A stretch of DNA of 24,361 bases, from the NCBI GenBank assembly GCA_003427395.1, contig BFEA01000117.1, positions 3,194,629 to 3,218,989 on the forward strand, written 5' to 3'. Below the pieces are notes generated by a model. The model made no database searches and had not been told where the DNA came from. It saw only the letters and a list, made by a program, of their open reading frames with translations. The DNA is from Chara braunii (lineage: Eukaryota > Streptophyta > Charophyceae > Charales > Characeae). Of this stretch, positions 8,356 to 18,461 are shown one piece after another (within the stretch, counting starts at the first letter, position 1; every line of letters begins with the position of its first letter). The translations under genes and the position numbers were made by a program.

Positions 8356-9514
8356 TCATTCATCATTAGCTGATGGTTTGCTTTGTACCGTCAGAGATAC
8401 CCTCAGTATTCTAATTGGGGTTTCCAAAGGAAGCCATTTCACTCTTGTTTTTTCCGGAGGTCTGATTTCATTGGAGTGAATCCACCATCGCTGTGTCTTA
8501 CTTCCCCACTTAACTACCATATTTGATACCATGAGGAACTTGTTCATGAGTGCTTTAACTTCTTTCATGTTATCTGATGAGGCCTCAAGAATGAGGGTAA
8601 GATCGTCTGCGAACATAGAGGTTATAGGAATGGCTTCCTCTAGAATCCCAACAATTAGTAACCGCTGAAGATTATGGTTACATCTTAAATTCGCCGCCAA
8701 GGCTTCCATTATGATCAAAAAGAGAAAAGGTGCTAATGGGTTCCCCTGCCTGACTGATCTTTGTAATTTAATCTCGGACTGGTTGTTGCGTTGGAGTGCA
8801 TAATATTAATCCATTGTCTAAGTGTCGGGCCAAATTTCATTTTTTGCAAGCATGCATCTAGAAAACGTCAGTCCACATGATCATAAGTTTTTTCAAAGTC
8901 TATGAATATAAATGCGGCGTTGAGTCGAGATTGTCGAGAAAGTTTAACAATTTCATTGATTAAAAGAATATTATCCTTATATGACGCTCTTTGATAAAGC
9001 CAGTTTGTATAGGGTGAATGATATCAGGCATTACTGGTATTAGTCTATTAGCTATTGTTTTTGCTAACATCTTACAAACCACTGTTAGTAATGTAATTGG
9101 CCTATAATTCCTGATGTTAGTATTATCCCCCTTTTTATAAAGCAAAATAAGTACTCTCTGGCCCACCAATTCTCTTATGTGACCAGATCCCTGGACATGT
9201 TTGTAAAATTTCATAAGGTCATCCGAAAGAGTTGACCACATGGCTTCCCATAATTCTTTAGGAAATCCATCTATTCCTGGTGTTTTATCTTCTTCCGTTT
9301 GTAGTAATGATGTCCAAATTTTATTTTTTGTTATCGGATTTTCTAAGGCAGTCTTTTGTTCAGGGGACAAAGATTGAGTCAATGGGGTGAGAAACTGTTT
9401 GATCATTTGATCATCCTCCACTCTATCTCTGGCATTTTTGGCGGAAGTCAAAAGATCCTTAAAGAAATCATATGCAATTTTAAGGTTGCCGGCCGAGGTG
9501 GCTGGGATATCCAA
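8356..9514 (-). pseudogene. LINE C reverse transcriptase (all motifs present, frame broken)
   Basis: On minus it reads, in order: KTPGIDGFPKELW; LILLYKKGDNTNIRNYRPIT; QTGFIKERH; a shift into DNILLINEIVKLSRQSRLN; motif A FIFIDFEKTYDHVD near 8915-8875, closed by an in-frame stop; motif B RQGNPLAPFLFLIIMEALAA near 8757-8700; and motif C FADD at 8613-8602, then LTLILEASSDN. The catalytic aspartates of motifs A and C are kept. It differs clearly from LINE A in the fingers (TVVCKMLAKTIANRL against TLTHKIVAQELANRL), so the two are different lineages. Confidence 0.9.
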
Positions 9515-9801
9515 TTTTTCCAGTGAATGTTGAGTAGGGTCATATAATGATATAAGGCTTCTATATTGGTTCTCTTTTCTCGTGCAAAAAAGGCAGTGTC
9601 CATTTGTCCATCAGTCTGATACTTTTTGAGTTTCCCTCTGATAATTTGCCCTTGCCAACGGAGTTGCGCAAAGGCCAGGAGCTGTGTTCTCAAGTTTTCG
9701 ATATCGACATTTTGTTGATTGTCGATCATGGGATCCTGTTGCTCGTATTTCAAGATTTGTTCTTGGATATACATCTCCTGATTATATCGTTTTTTTGCCA
9801 A
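9448..9801 (-). pseudogene. LINE C linker between endonuclease and RT
   Basis: Gln/Glu/Lys-rich, likely helical segment (AKKRYNQEMYIQEQILKYEQ, then QLLAFAQLRWQGQIIRGKLK and DTAFFAREKRTNIEALYHYM). Its position, and a block of the type F-F-A-(R/K)-x-K/R before the RT, match LINE linkers; LINE B has FFAKIKVNARNNN at the same place. It overlaps the next frame through a frameshift near 9500. Confidence 0.75.
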
Positions 9802-9902
9802 TACTTTTGAATATTCCTGACATTTCTTGGATTAAAGAACAAGACTTTATTAAACCAAGCTATATATGATTCTTGTTGATTCTTAGTTGTATGCTAAAAT
9901 TG

Positions 9903-10823
9903 TCATACATCCTGAATATATTGTCTGAATTGGTGCGAAAGGAGGAGAGAAGTATTAAGTTTATAAAAACATTTTCCTTGGTCAATTTTTTTTCTAAAGA
10001 AAAGAAGTACTGCACACATTTTGTGGTCTGCTCCTGGCCAGGAACTTTGAGGAAAAGTGGTTGCTCCCTGGAGAGCCCTGTCTAAATCATTTGATAATAA
10101 AATGAGATCAATCCTAAATTTAGAGGGGTGGGAGGAGCCACTATTCCGTATGCATGAAAAGAGACGTTCTTGTGGGCAAATACGTCTAAAGGAATCAAAA
10201 AGATTTTCAAACTCACACAACCGGTGAATTATATTTTCGTCTTCTTCAACATAGGATGTACACGGAGAAGGAATCTTTCATCTATCCGTCCATCTGTCTG
10301 GGGCTGCGTTGAAATCCCCGACCATAATGATTGGTATTCCTTCTGGGATGTGACCACGAGTATTGCGAAAAAAATCAATTATTTCTTGTAGATCATTGAG
10401 ACCATAAACGTTTATCACACAGACTATTTCTATTTCTAACATCACTAGAGCTGATATCCATCTCCCCTGCTCCTTGTCAACCTCCCAATGCACCACCTCT
10501 ACCCGAGAGTCCGGGGGTACCCAAATGGCTACCCCCCTTGACCCGCTTCTTTGAGCATGTGAACTTATCTTTTGAAAGGGCCAAATCAGATTATGGGCTC
10601 TATTATGCGTTAGAGAGTCCAGGAGATGAGTTTCCTGAATACATATAAGATCTGGCCAAGATCGACCACCCACTCCTTTAAGTTGCTCCACGATGGAGTG
10701 TCGCTTCTCTGCATCTGCTGTAGCCAGACCATTGACATTGAGAGAACGCAAATCTAGGTCTGCAGTTTGTGTAGCACGGCGCCACGAAGGGTTCTTCCCA
10801 TATAGTGCTAGTAATGCATCCAT
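9903..10823 (-). pseudogene. LINE C apurinic-type endonuclease
   Basis: The ATG at 10823 opens a 181-residue frame: LRSLNVNGLATAD (usually SWNVNG), DLICIQETHLLDS with the catalytic Glu of ETH intact, GSRGVAIWVP, CVINVYGLND, and IIMVGDFNAAPDRW, the GDFN metal/catalytic block. After one in-frame TGA at 10278-10280 the same frame continues: FRIDLILLSNDL and GADHKM, the closing SDHxP-like block with the catalytic His. Apart from that stop the domain is nearly whole, better preserved than in LINE B. Confidence 0.9.
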
Positions 10824-10877
10824 TTGGAATAACTATACCGACAAACTACCTCCTTGTGACGCTTTTGTAAAAGCCCC

Positions 10878-11479
10878 TCAAAGTCTCACCCATCTGCCTG
10901 TATCTAGCTCAGATGAGGGTTGTAGTACACGCTGACGTAGAATGGTGCCCAGAAAAGATGAGACCTCCACTATAGACCAGACCGCATTAGCTTTGACTTT
11001 TAGCAACTGGAGATCTAAAAGAGCCATATGAGAGTACCACTTCAAACCTACTTCTTTGTTATCATCAAATCTGACAAAAGTGTCTCTCTTGGTCATGTGT
11101 GTTTTTTCTCCTATATAAGTTAGGGTTGCCTGTGGTCCAGGGTCATAGTGCTTTGTCAAGTAATCCTGCAAATCCCTTTTGAAAGTCTTGTCCCCCGTGT
11201 GTTGGTAATCCACATATGTAGTCCACCCTCTGAGAGTCACTCCTCCATATTGATTCTGACCTAAGGGCGAGAGACCAATTTCCCATTTACCCCCTTCTTT
11301 CTCACCGGGATTACCAAGTTTCCTTTTAGGGTTTGCATCTTATTTACTTGACCTTTTTCCAACAAATGTCGTAATTTTTGCCTTTGAATAGAACGTCCGA
11401 GAGTTATATTTGAATAGAACGTCCAAGCGTTATATTTAAATGTTTCATGGCCCGAGTGCCTTGTAGAGGTAGTATACAT
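10878..11479 (-). pseudogene. ORF1-position protein of LINE C, not recognised
   Basis: Two minus-strand frames, 11479-11261 and 11240-10878, join across one frameshift near 11280; the second frame can be read upstream as IGLSPLGQNQYGGVTLRGW. The joined reading ends 55 bases before the endonuclease ATG, the normal place for ORF1. It includes YVDYQHTGDKTFKRDLQDYL, KWYSHMALLDLQLLKVKANA and LRQRVLQPSSEL. I do not see the CCHC zinc knuckle, coiled coil or RRM usually found in plant L1 ORF1 proteins. It could be a divergent ORF1 C-terminus, or a captured host fragment. Function unknown. Confidence 0.5.
11385..11436. repeat. 26-bp tandem duplication
   Basis: Two adjacent 26-base units starting TGAATAGAACGTCC (11385-11410 and 11411-11436) differ at two positions. 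They lie inside the ORF1-position frame; 26 is not a multiple of three, so the duplication itself shifts the frame. Confidence 0.85.
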
Positions 11480-11484
11480 AGGTT

Positions 11485-12021
11485 TGAAAGGGTGGAGGGG
11501 GGTTCATGGGTTTTAAAACGGGTTAAAAAATTTTTTTACTTCAAAGATGTATATTTTGGTTTGATTTTTTTTTTTTTTCCTTAGTTTATAAGGAATTTTG
11601 AAGTGGTCCTCTACCAAAAGTTGGTTGCATTCCGATTTTGGACAACGTTTGTTTTTAACCTAGGAAGAGATTCTCTCGCCCGAGCTGTCCTGCCCGACCG
11701 GGCACCCGGGTGTGACGCCAAGGGGAGTCTGATGCGCGGGGGAGTCTGACACCCAAGGTACCCAGGTGTGTGAAAAAAAAAAACGTTTTTTTTTTTTTGC
11801 ACTCTCCCGAAGAACCTCAAATACAGGCTAATCTCATTTTTGTGAGTTGGCTATCAAGGGGGGGAGGAGGGGGCTATAAATTGGTTTGAAAGAGGCTAAA
11901 GGGGTTTAAAGAGGGTTGCTTTAGTGTGATTATGTTATTTTGTTTTTTATCTCCGATTTTGTGAGGAAGTTTAATGTGACCCTCAGCCAAAAGTCGTTTG
12001 TATTGCAATTCTACACAACAT

Positions 12022-12059
<38 letters not shown>

Positions 12060-12180
12060 GCCTATGCTCCCAGAACCTTGTTGAGCACCCGGGCGTGTAC
12101 CTAGGCATAAGTTGTGAGTCCAGGCGCCCGAGAAACAACCTAGTTTTTAACATAATATTTTTATTTTTATTTTTATTTTT
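11485..12180. repeat. Two diverged copies of a ~373-bp tandem unit
   Basis: Landmarks recur at about 373-base spacing: a G-rich start (about 11493 and 11862), a GAAGTGGTCCTCTACCAAAAGT-like block (CCAAAAG at 11614 and 11987) followed by related ATT...ACAAC sequence, and a C/G-rich CACCCGGG(T/C)GTG block (about 11704 and 12087). The copies are clearly related but heavily diverged, and both contain T runs. No coding was recognised. They may be satellite units or a duplicated repeat-element end; the origin is unknown. Confidence 0.6.
12024..12056. repeat. 33-base poly(T)
   Basis: Uninterrupted T run inside the second 373-bp unit. No retroelement body is evident next to it. Confidence 0.95.
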
Positions 12181-12242
12181 AAATTTTTTGGTCCCACCAA
12201 AGTTGCAACCAATTTACTGAATATATTGCTCAGGAGTTATAA

Positions 12243-12287
12243 ACGAATATAACGCCCATGAGGCGTTACATTGGGTATTATATTCGT
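12243..12287. repeat. Nested inverted repeat (cruciform-prone)
   Basis: The outer arms ACGAATATAA (12243-12252) and TTATATTCGT (12278-12287) are perfect complements. Inside, AACGCC (12251-12256) pairs with GGCGTT (12262-12267). No known element was recognised; the motif GGGCGTT appears again just downstream. Confidence 0.8.
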
Positions 12288-12299
12288 ATACACCGGGCG

Positions 12300-15200
12300 T
12301 TATTTTTGGGTGAAGACAGTAGTAGCAAAGATATGCATTAAACATTTGGGGGTATCCTATATCAAACCCTTGCCAATAGTCATTGGAGCACTGGCCTGCA
12401 GGTCTGCTTTCACTTAATTGCTCAAATTTCTCAGCAAAACAGTTGGTACCATTTATGATTATGAGGGGTCCCGTCTTTAAAAACAAAAATCAAAGACTTA
12501 ACATAATTTTCCTCTCTCGCATCACATCAGGATACTCTGCTCTGTCTAATCTGATAATGGATGGGTGTTTTTAATAATAATTCCTTTACTTTCTTTTTTC
12601 CTCCCTCTGAAGCTTCATATTTTAATTCTTCATCCTCAGAAGGAGCATTGCTTATGGAGATTCAAGAACCCTAGACTATGTAATACATGCGATACTTTCT
12701 TCTGACCCTGATTTATCATCACCTTGCGAAGCCATCGTAACCTTGCCAACACCCTGACAATATGTTGTAAACATGTGTGTGTAATTAATTGCAAATGTAA
12801 CATGGAGATTTTATATGCATTGAGTGTCAACCATGTCTTTTTAAACCATTAGTACACGGCCCCAGCCTTGCAAAAAAAAAAAAATTGCCTATTTCGGAGA
12901 GTTCGGGATTGGGCCGATGTTAATAAATTTCATCAATGGTCTTTGTCGTGGTTATGGCGTTCGAAAGTCATGGTGAGGGGTATGCGGACGATGTATGGTC
13001 GTGTACTAGTGGTTTAAGGAAATACTTGTTCATGTTAATTCGCCCCTCCGGAACTTGCTACCCACAACCCTTCGTAAATCCTCTTTCATTGTACCGATTG
13101 GGTGTGGTTTATCTATGAGTATCCCAGTCAGGGTAAGCCCTTCAGGGACCGTATCGGACAATTCGCCTCTACTGCTATCCGAGGTTCCTCAAGTTTATCG
13201 CGGTACAGAACCAGTAGTCCCCTGGCTAACCGCCGGTAATCCAACTCCCTCCGATTTAATGAAGTGTGTTTATGTTTGACCATGCTATCTGACATTAAAT
13301 TGGCATTGTCATAATTACAGATAGAAAGGTATTGTAAAGACTACTAGGTGTCAGTCTTTGGGATAAGATTCGGTTGGTATGCAAAGTGTGAAAAACAAAT
13401 GTAGTCCCCTATTTGATATCTAAATTATGGCAGAAGGAGAAAGGTTGGTTCGCACATGGTCTCTACCAATGTGAGAAGTGAAATGAAGGGCATGCCCTTG
13501 ATGAGGTTAGAAATTCCCAAGGACATAGAAGGGAACACTTGGAAGTGATGGTTGCTCGTTTATCGGTCCTTAACCCAACGACCCCTCATTAACCGCCAGG
13601 ATTTGAGATTGTGATTGAGACATTTGGTGAGCTAAAGAAGAAGGTTGACGTGGATTACAACCTCCACCTCTACCATTGTCAATGTTGGACAAATCTTCAC
13701 TCCTAGATGCACTCGTACAGTGCAAGGGAAGTGATATTATGTTTTTTATAATAAGTACTTGCATTTTTTGCACCAACAAGTTGTCTACAATATCATTTTG
13801 ATTTTATAAAATATACCATCTCTAGTGAATTTAATATTCATCCAATCCATTATTGCATTAGACACTAAAACCATTTTGATATTCATCAACCGCTTCATCA
13901 ATTTTAATGTTTATTAACCGACGAAACCTATCATCCACTTCAGCAGGATATTTCTTTCGTATCTTTCTCATCGGGATTTTTATCATGAATTTCAAACACG
14001 GCAGGGCTCTTGACGACCCGGGTACACAAAGAGTCATTACCCAGAATTTGTTTGCCTCTCTTCATTCTTAAGATCATCAAGTTCTTCCTTCGTGAGTGTA
14101 TCGTTCACAAATAACAATGTATTATTGGCTTCATAGGAGAATCAACACTTTATCTTTTCTCACTAACCAAGTGGCTATTAGAATTCGGTCTTGTTTCAAT
14201 CATGCTACTTATATATATTTCATCTTATAGATGGGGACCAACATCTCTTTGATTATATTAAGTGATAACTTTCAGTTTCTTTAAAATATAATAATGAGAT
14301 TCTTTTCTTCTAACCAATCAACATCCATATCGTTCACCGTACCATAAAGTTGAATTTTTTATGTCCCGCCATCTTCTACAGTAGAAAACGAAATCATCCC
14401 ACTTAGGAGTGCACCCTCTTTACAACATCTCTTCATAAGATATCTGATACGGGCAACATCTACAATGCTACTAATTGTTCTCATATTAGATGAGATATCT
14501 CAATCCTTTTCGGGCATTGTTTTGTCCGCTATAGTGAAAGATGGTTCACCGAGGGTCGAAAAGTTGTTGTTTTTTGCGCATCACAACAATCAACATAGTA
14601 AGAAAAAAAATGGAAATGAACAGTATGGGCTTATACTAGAAACATTTAAAAAAAAAAAAAAAAAAAAGTCATAAAACACGATAAAATACGAACGCATAAA
14701 TATTTTTTTGAGTGAAAATAAACATTCGATATTTTAATCAAGTTAACACTTAATGCAAAAATATGTGTGGTTAGTCCAAACACGTAAGAATCAAATGCAT
14801 GATATGTCATATAACTTGAAAAATCTAAAAGCAAAAAAAACTCAACCAATATATAAGTTTCAATGAAAAAAATCGTCGAAAATAACCGCTTTGTTAAACC
14901 ATGTGTATTAAACAACGATGTGCACTATGGTGGCACATAGTCATTTATACTAAAACAAAATTCATTCATATAAGGTGAATGCATAGCACAAACAATTTTT
15001 TTCGATGACTACTATTAAAGTTATTTAAGCATAGGTTATCTTTACCTTAATCCATTCACAAGATTACACCAAATTCACCTTACTCTTGTCGAAATATTGA
15101 TATTCCAAAGAACCTTATAAAAAATAGTGAAAGCAGCAATCGTCGTTGCTCTTTTGCGTTGATATAGATGAAGTCTGTTACATTAATCACGATACGAGCA

Positions 15201-17020
15201 AGTTGAGCATGACCAATAAAATGAGCATAAATACTATTATTTATTAGAGATGCAGTAGATAACACTGCAATACGATTTCATTATTAGAGTAATCCATCAC
15301 AACTCAAGTTATCATAACGAATGACAAAACCGGTAAAAATTTAAAATGAACTATTTTACTCTAGTATAAAGAACCTTAAGGAGAACGCATTACGAGAAAC
15401 ACATACTATTTAAGGTAATAATAAACAAAGTCAAAGACAAACTTTCATTGTTCATATAACATAACAAGGAATATAAGTTTTACAAGTTTGACAACTCTAG
15501 GAGAAAACACACCTTGATCTTCCTACTCGGGATTATCAAAGCAAATCCAAGAACCCTAAGCAAGAAAGTTATGATCGTTTATCAGTAGTGGATTTAAAAG
15601 AAGTAACTCTCCACCTTGTCGCTACAGTAGCTTGTTGTTTAGAACTTAAAAAAAATTCAATGCAAAATAAAACCTTTTACCTGACAACAAGAAAAAAATA
15701 TCAACCTTGGAACCTCACTGAAGCACAAATAGGGAATAACTCCCTAATTTTTACCATTATCTAACTCACACCTTGCGTCGTACCAGTATCCACCTTGTTC
15801 TCCCTAAATTTAAGTTTCATTTTATTCGTTATGAAACAACAAGTGCAAAGATACGTACCTCAATAATAATTACATGACAAGGAAATGACCAAACAGTTTG
15901 TTGTAAAACACCAAAAGTAAAATAAGAGAGTTGCCCTTCCATATTTAGTAAGGTATTTGCAACGTCTGTTCAAAATCAAACCTAGATGGCATAATTTTTA
16001 ATGTATTTCTGAATTAGGTAAAACTACGTCGCATATGCTTGTGAACTACAACTTAATGCATTAGATTGTGAAAAGAAAAGAAAAAAAAACTCAACTTTTT
16101 TAGGAACTTCGTCAGTGTTGAAAGAAACATCATGATACACACATCAGCGTTATTCCAAAATCCAAACAAGTGAAGCACATAGTCTTGTTACTCGGTATAA
16201 AACCCCGCTATTCTAAATTACAACCTCGAGAAGAACGTATTCAAAACAAACAGAAGATATAAATAAACATTTTGGATTTTGAACCTAATTCAATTATGTA
16301 GAGAAACATAACACGTTAATAATGACTTTGTTGTCGACAAAAGTTGTCGTATACGTCTACAATTTAGAGATTTTCCTTCTGGACATTCTGAATTACCCTT
16401 CCACAGTTCAATTTCCCTTTCGAAGAGCAGAGGTATCTTCCTCTTCTGCCCAACCTCACCACCTGATGGGACGCGACCAACATCTCACAAATTCACATCA
16501 GCGGTAAACACCCTAAATATGGGGTCCATCACCGACTACAGACCATCCTCATGGCATGATGGTTTGGGTTGTTCAACCTACAGATACAGTCACCAGCAGC
16601 TTCGGATCATGATTACCTCAAACGGAAGTGATGACATCAGTGCTCAACTAGAGGCTGCGATAGCAGGGAGTGTCGGTATTACTCAATGCACAGGGCAAAC
16701 CAAAGGCCCCTTCTCGATTGTTAAAAATGTCATAGGCCAAAGTTGTGCTTTTCTGGAGGTTTTGTTTTGTCATCATGAGACACAAAAACCCGGTTTCCAA
16801 CATAGCCTAAACTGGGTGGTGGCCCCAGTCTCTTTCGAGCTTTGTCTATGAGTTTCAAGGGCTCTCTTTCCTTTTATTCTTCCCATTACCCTCTACAGGG
16901 CCAAGAAGTGCATTACTTTTACTCCCTTCCCTCTTTCTTTTCCTAAAAAAGGGCTATAACCTTGATATATCATCGTGAAACTGTTCAGCCCCTGGTAATT
17001 CATGAATTTTGTTTGTCTTG
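12300..17020. other. AT-rich stretch without a supportable gene
   Basis: About 4.7 kb of AT-rich DNA. Open frames are short, without recognised domains, and no better than expected by chance in such sequence. It contains an A20 run at 14648-14667. A less AT-rich patch at about 12930-13290 and another at about 16380-16850 (the latter with a 110-codon plus frame, 16519-16851, unrecognised) could be remnants of genes or elements. I see no promoter, tRNA or splice pattern I would defend. Confidence 0.5.
14648..14667. repeat. 20-base poly(A)
   Basis: Simple A run in the AT-rich region. It may be a retroelement tail on plus, but no body was recognised upstream. Confidence 0.9.
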
Positions 17021-17090
17021 CTCCATCTGGATTCGAACTCAAAAAGTGTCTTCATGGGAGTAGTTTAGGCACACTTAGTGCCAACCAACG
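17020..17090 (-). ncRNA. tRNA/SINE-like remnant with box B
   Basis: On minus, GAGTTCGAATCC (about 17030-17041) matches the RNA polymerase III box B consensus, and TTGGCACTAAGTG about 35 bases upstream is a poor box A candidate. No full cloverleaf can be folded by eye. It may be a SINE fragment or coincidence. Confidence 0.25.
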
Positions 17091-17096
17091 AAGATA

Positions 17097-17510
17097 AGGT
17101 CTCGTTGTGCTACTCTCCACTCTCCGCAAAATTGGGGAGTGTGCAAAGAGCTAAAAAACTCTCCGAATTTGTGATTTTTGGTTCACCGTTGGGCTAACTC
17201 TCCAGTCTCCAAGACTCCAATTCGTGAGTGCACTAGCAGGTGACAGCGCTCGAAGACACGGCATGATCTGCATTTTGTTCATCCGGACTCCAGGCACACT
17301 CTCTGAATTTGGAGCAACTTGGAGAGTCGAGTCGAGATTCATTCGGAAAACCACAGTTGCTGGTTGGGCACTCTCCACCATCGGAGAGTATTTTCCAAAG
17401 GTCGTTTCTGGCAGCTATCTGAAGGTTTTTCAAGGGTGAAATCGAATAGTTAGTGCAACGGCAAAAAAACTCTCCGAATTCGAAGAGTGGAGAGTAGTGC
17501 AGCAAGACCC
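17097..17510. mobile_element. MITE with imperfect terminal inverted repeats, 414 bp
   Basis: The left end (GGTCTCGTTGTGCTACTCTC..., from 17098) and the reverse complement of the right end (GGGTCTTGCTGCACTACTCT..., from 17510) agree over about 29 bases with a few mismatches, centred on CTACTCTCCACTCT. Both sides also share AAAAAACTCTCCGAATT (17154-17170, 17465-17481) and other CTCTCC/GGAGAG motifs. The trinucleotide ATA flanks both borders (17094-17096, 17511-17513), a possible 3-bp target duplication. The GGTCTCGTT start and 3-bp duplication resemble PIF/Harbinger MITEs, but the expected TWA target is not seen. No transposase inside. Confidence 0.6.
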
Positions 17511-18461
17511 ATAGTTCGCTTACTACCCCTGTCCCGTATTGATAGTCTTCGGGCGTCACTACACTACTCTCCACATGCATAAAGAACGAAAAAAAATGGC
17601 AATGGATCGTTCCTTGTTCTAGCGGTGGATTCAGGGCATACTCACATGGGGACCTGATGACCTGAAATCCCAAAATTTAAGGCAATTTTTTTGTCACAAT
17701 AGAGAGGCCCGCTACCCAAATATTTTTTGGTGACCCTGCTGTTAGCAGCCTATGGGGTCGTGGGAGGACCCTTTTTGAGACCACCTCCAGTGACTGTCGA
17801 TTTTTTCTTTCTCCGTGAGGTATTTCAAGAAATTTGGGCCTCATTCGACACCACATACAATATAAGGATTCTAATAAAACCAGCATTCCACCCCACCCTA
17901 ATGACGAAAGAAAACGAACTCCAAATTGTTTCACATTTTCAACTTTTATTTTCCGCCACTACAAAATGAGGGCGCCCCTGACAAAACGACGAAAATCTCT
18001 AGGGAGCCTCTGGAGGAGACTTGAAATGTGAGAGTGGGACCCTACGGAGCGAGTTATTCAGGGAGACTGTCTTTTTTTTTCTGTTTTTTTTGGCGAAGCA
18101 TGGTTGTTACTGCTCCAATGCGTTTGTGTCCGGTTTTTCGCACGGGACAGCGGCACCGACGGGACCCGGTGTCGCTGCCTCTAATGTCGTTGCGAGGCCA
18201 CGATAGTCGTTGGCAGGGTAAGACGGTTATCCTAGAAGGAGGGGGGGGTGGACGGCCGTTGGCGGTCGTTTAAATTTGAAATCTGCAGTTCAGCAGCGCC
18301 GCCCCTTCCAACGGCCAGTCCATGGTGGGGTTTCCACAGAGGGCAGGACACAACGCTCCCTCGACGCTGGCCAATCCATGTAAATGGCCACACCTGTCCC
18401 CAGACACCTAGTCGTTTTCACCACTACCTAGCGCTGCACTTGTCTTCGTCTCGCCTCACAT

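Larger units (their letters stand above)
6039..11480 (-). mobile_element. LINE C: long decayed minus-strand LINE, about 5.4 kb
   Basis: On minus the order is an unrecognised ORF1-position frame (11479-10878), endonuclease (10823-9903), linker (9801-9448), RT (9514-8356), post-RT region and zinc-finger remnant (8331-6876), C-terminal tail (6656-6450), then 3' UTR and a long A tail. This is a complete L1-type order. All catalytic blocks can be read, but stops and frameshifts break each ORF. No target duplication was found: the bases before the T run are not repeated near 11.5 kb. The 5' border is therefore only approximate, and post-insertion rearrangement is possible. Confidence 0.85.

Noticed and set aside
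12214-12486. 90-codon minus frame with several Cys and Tyr
   Set aside because: No recognised domain, in AT-rich DNA, and it overlaps the nested inverted repeat.
16519-16851. 110-codon plus frame
   Set aside because: No domain was recognised and there is no supporting context; kept only as a mention in the AT-rich region entry.
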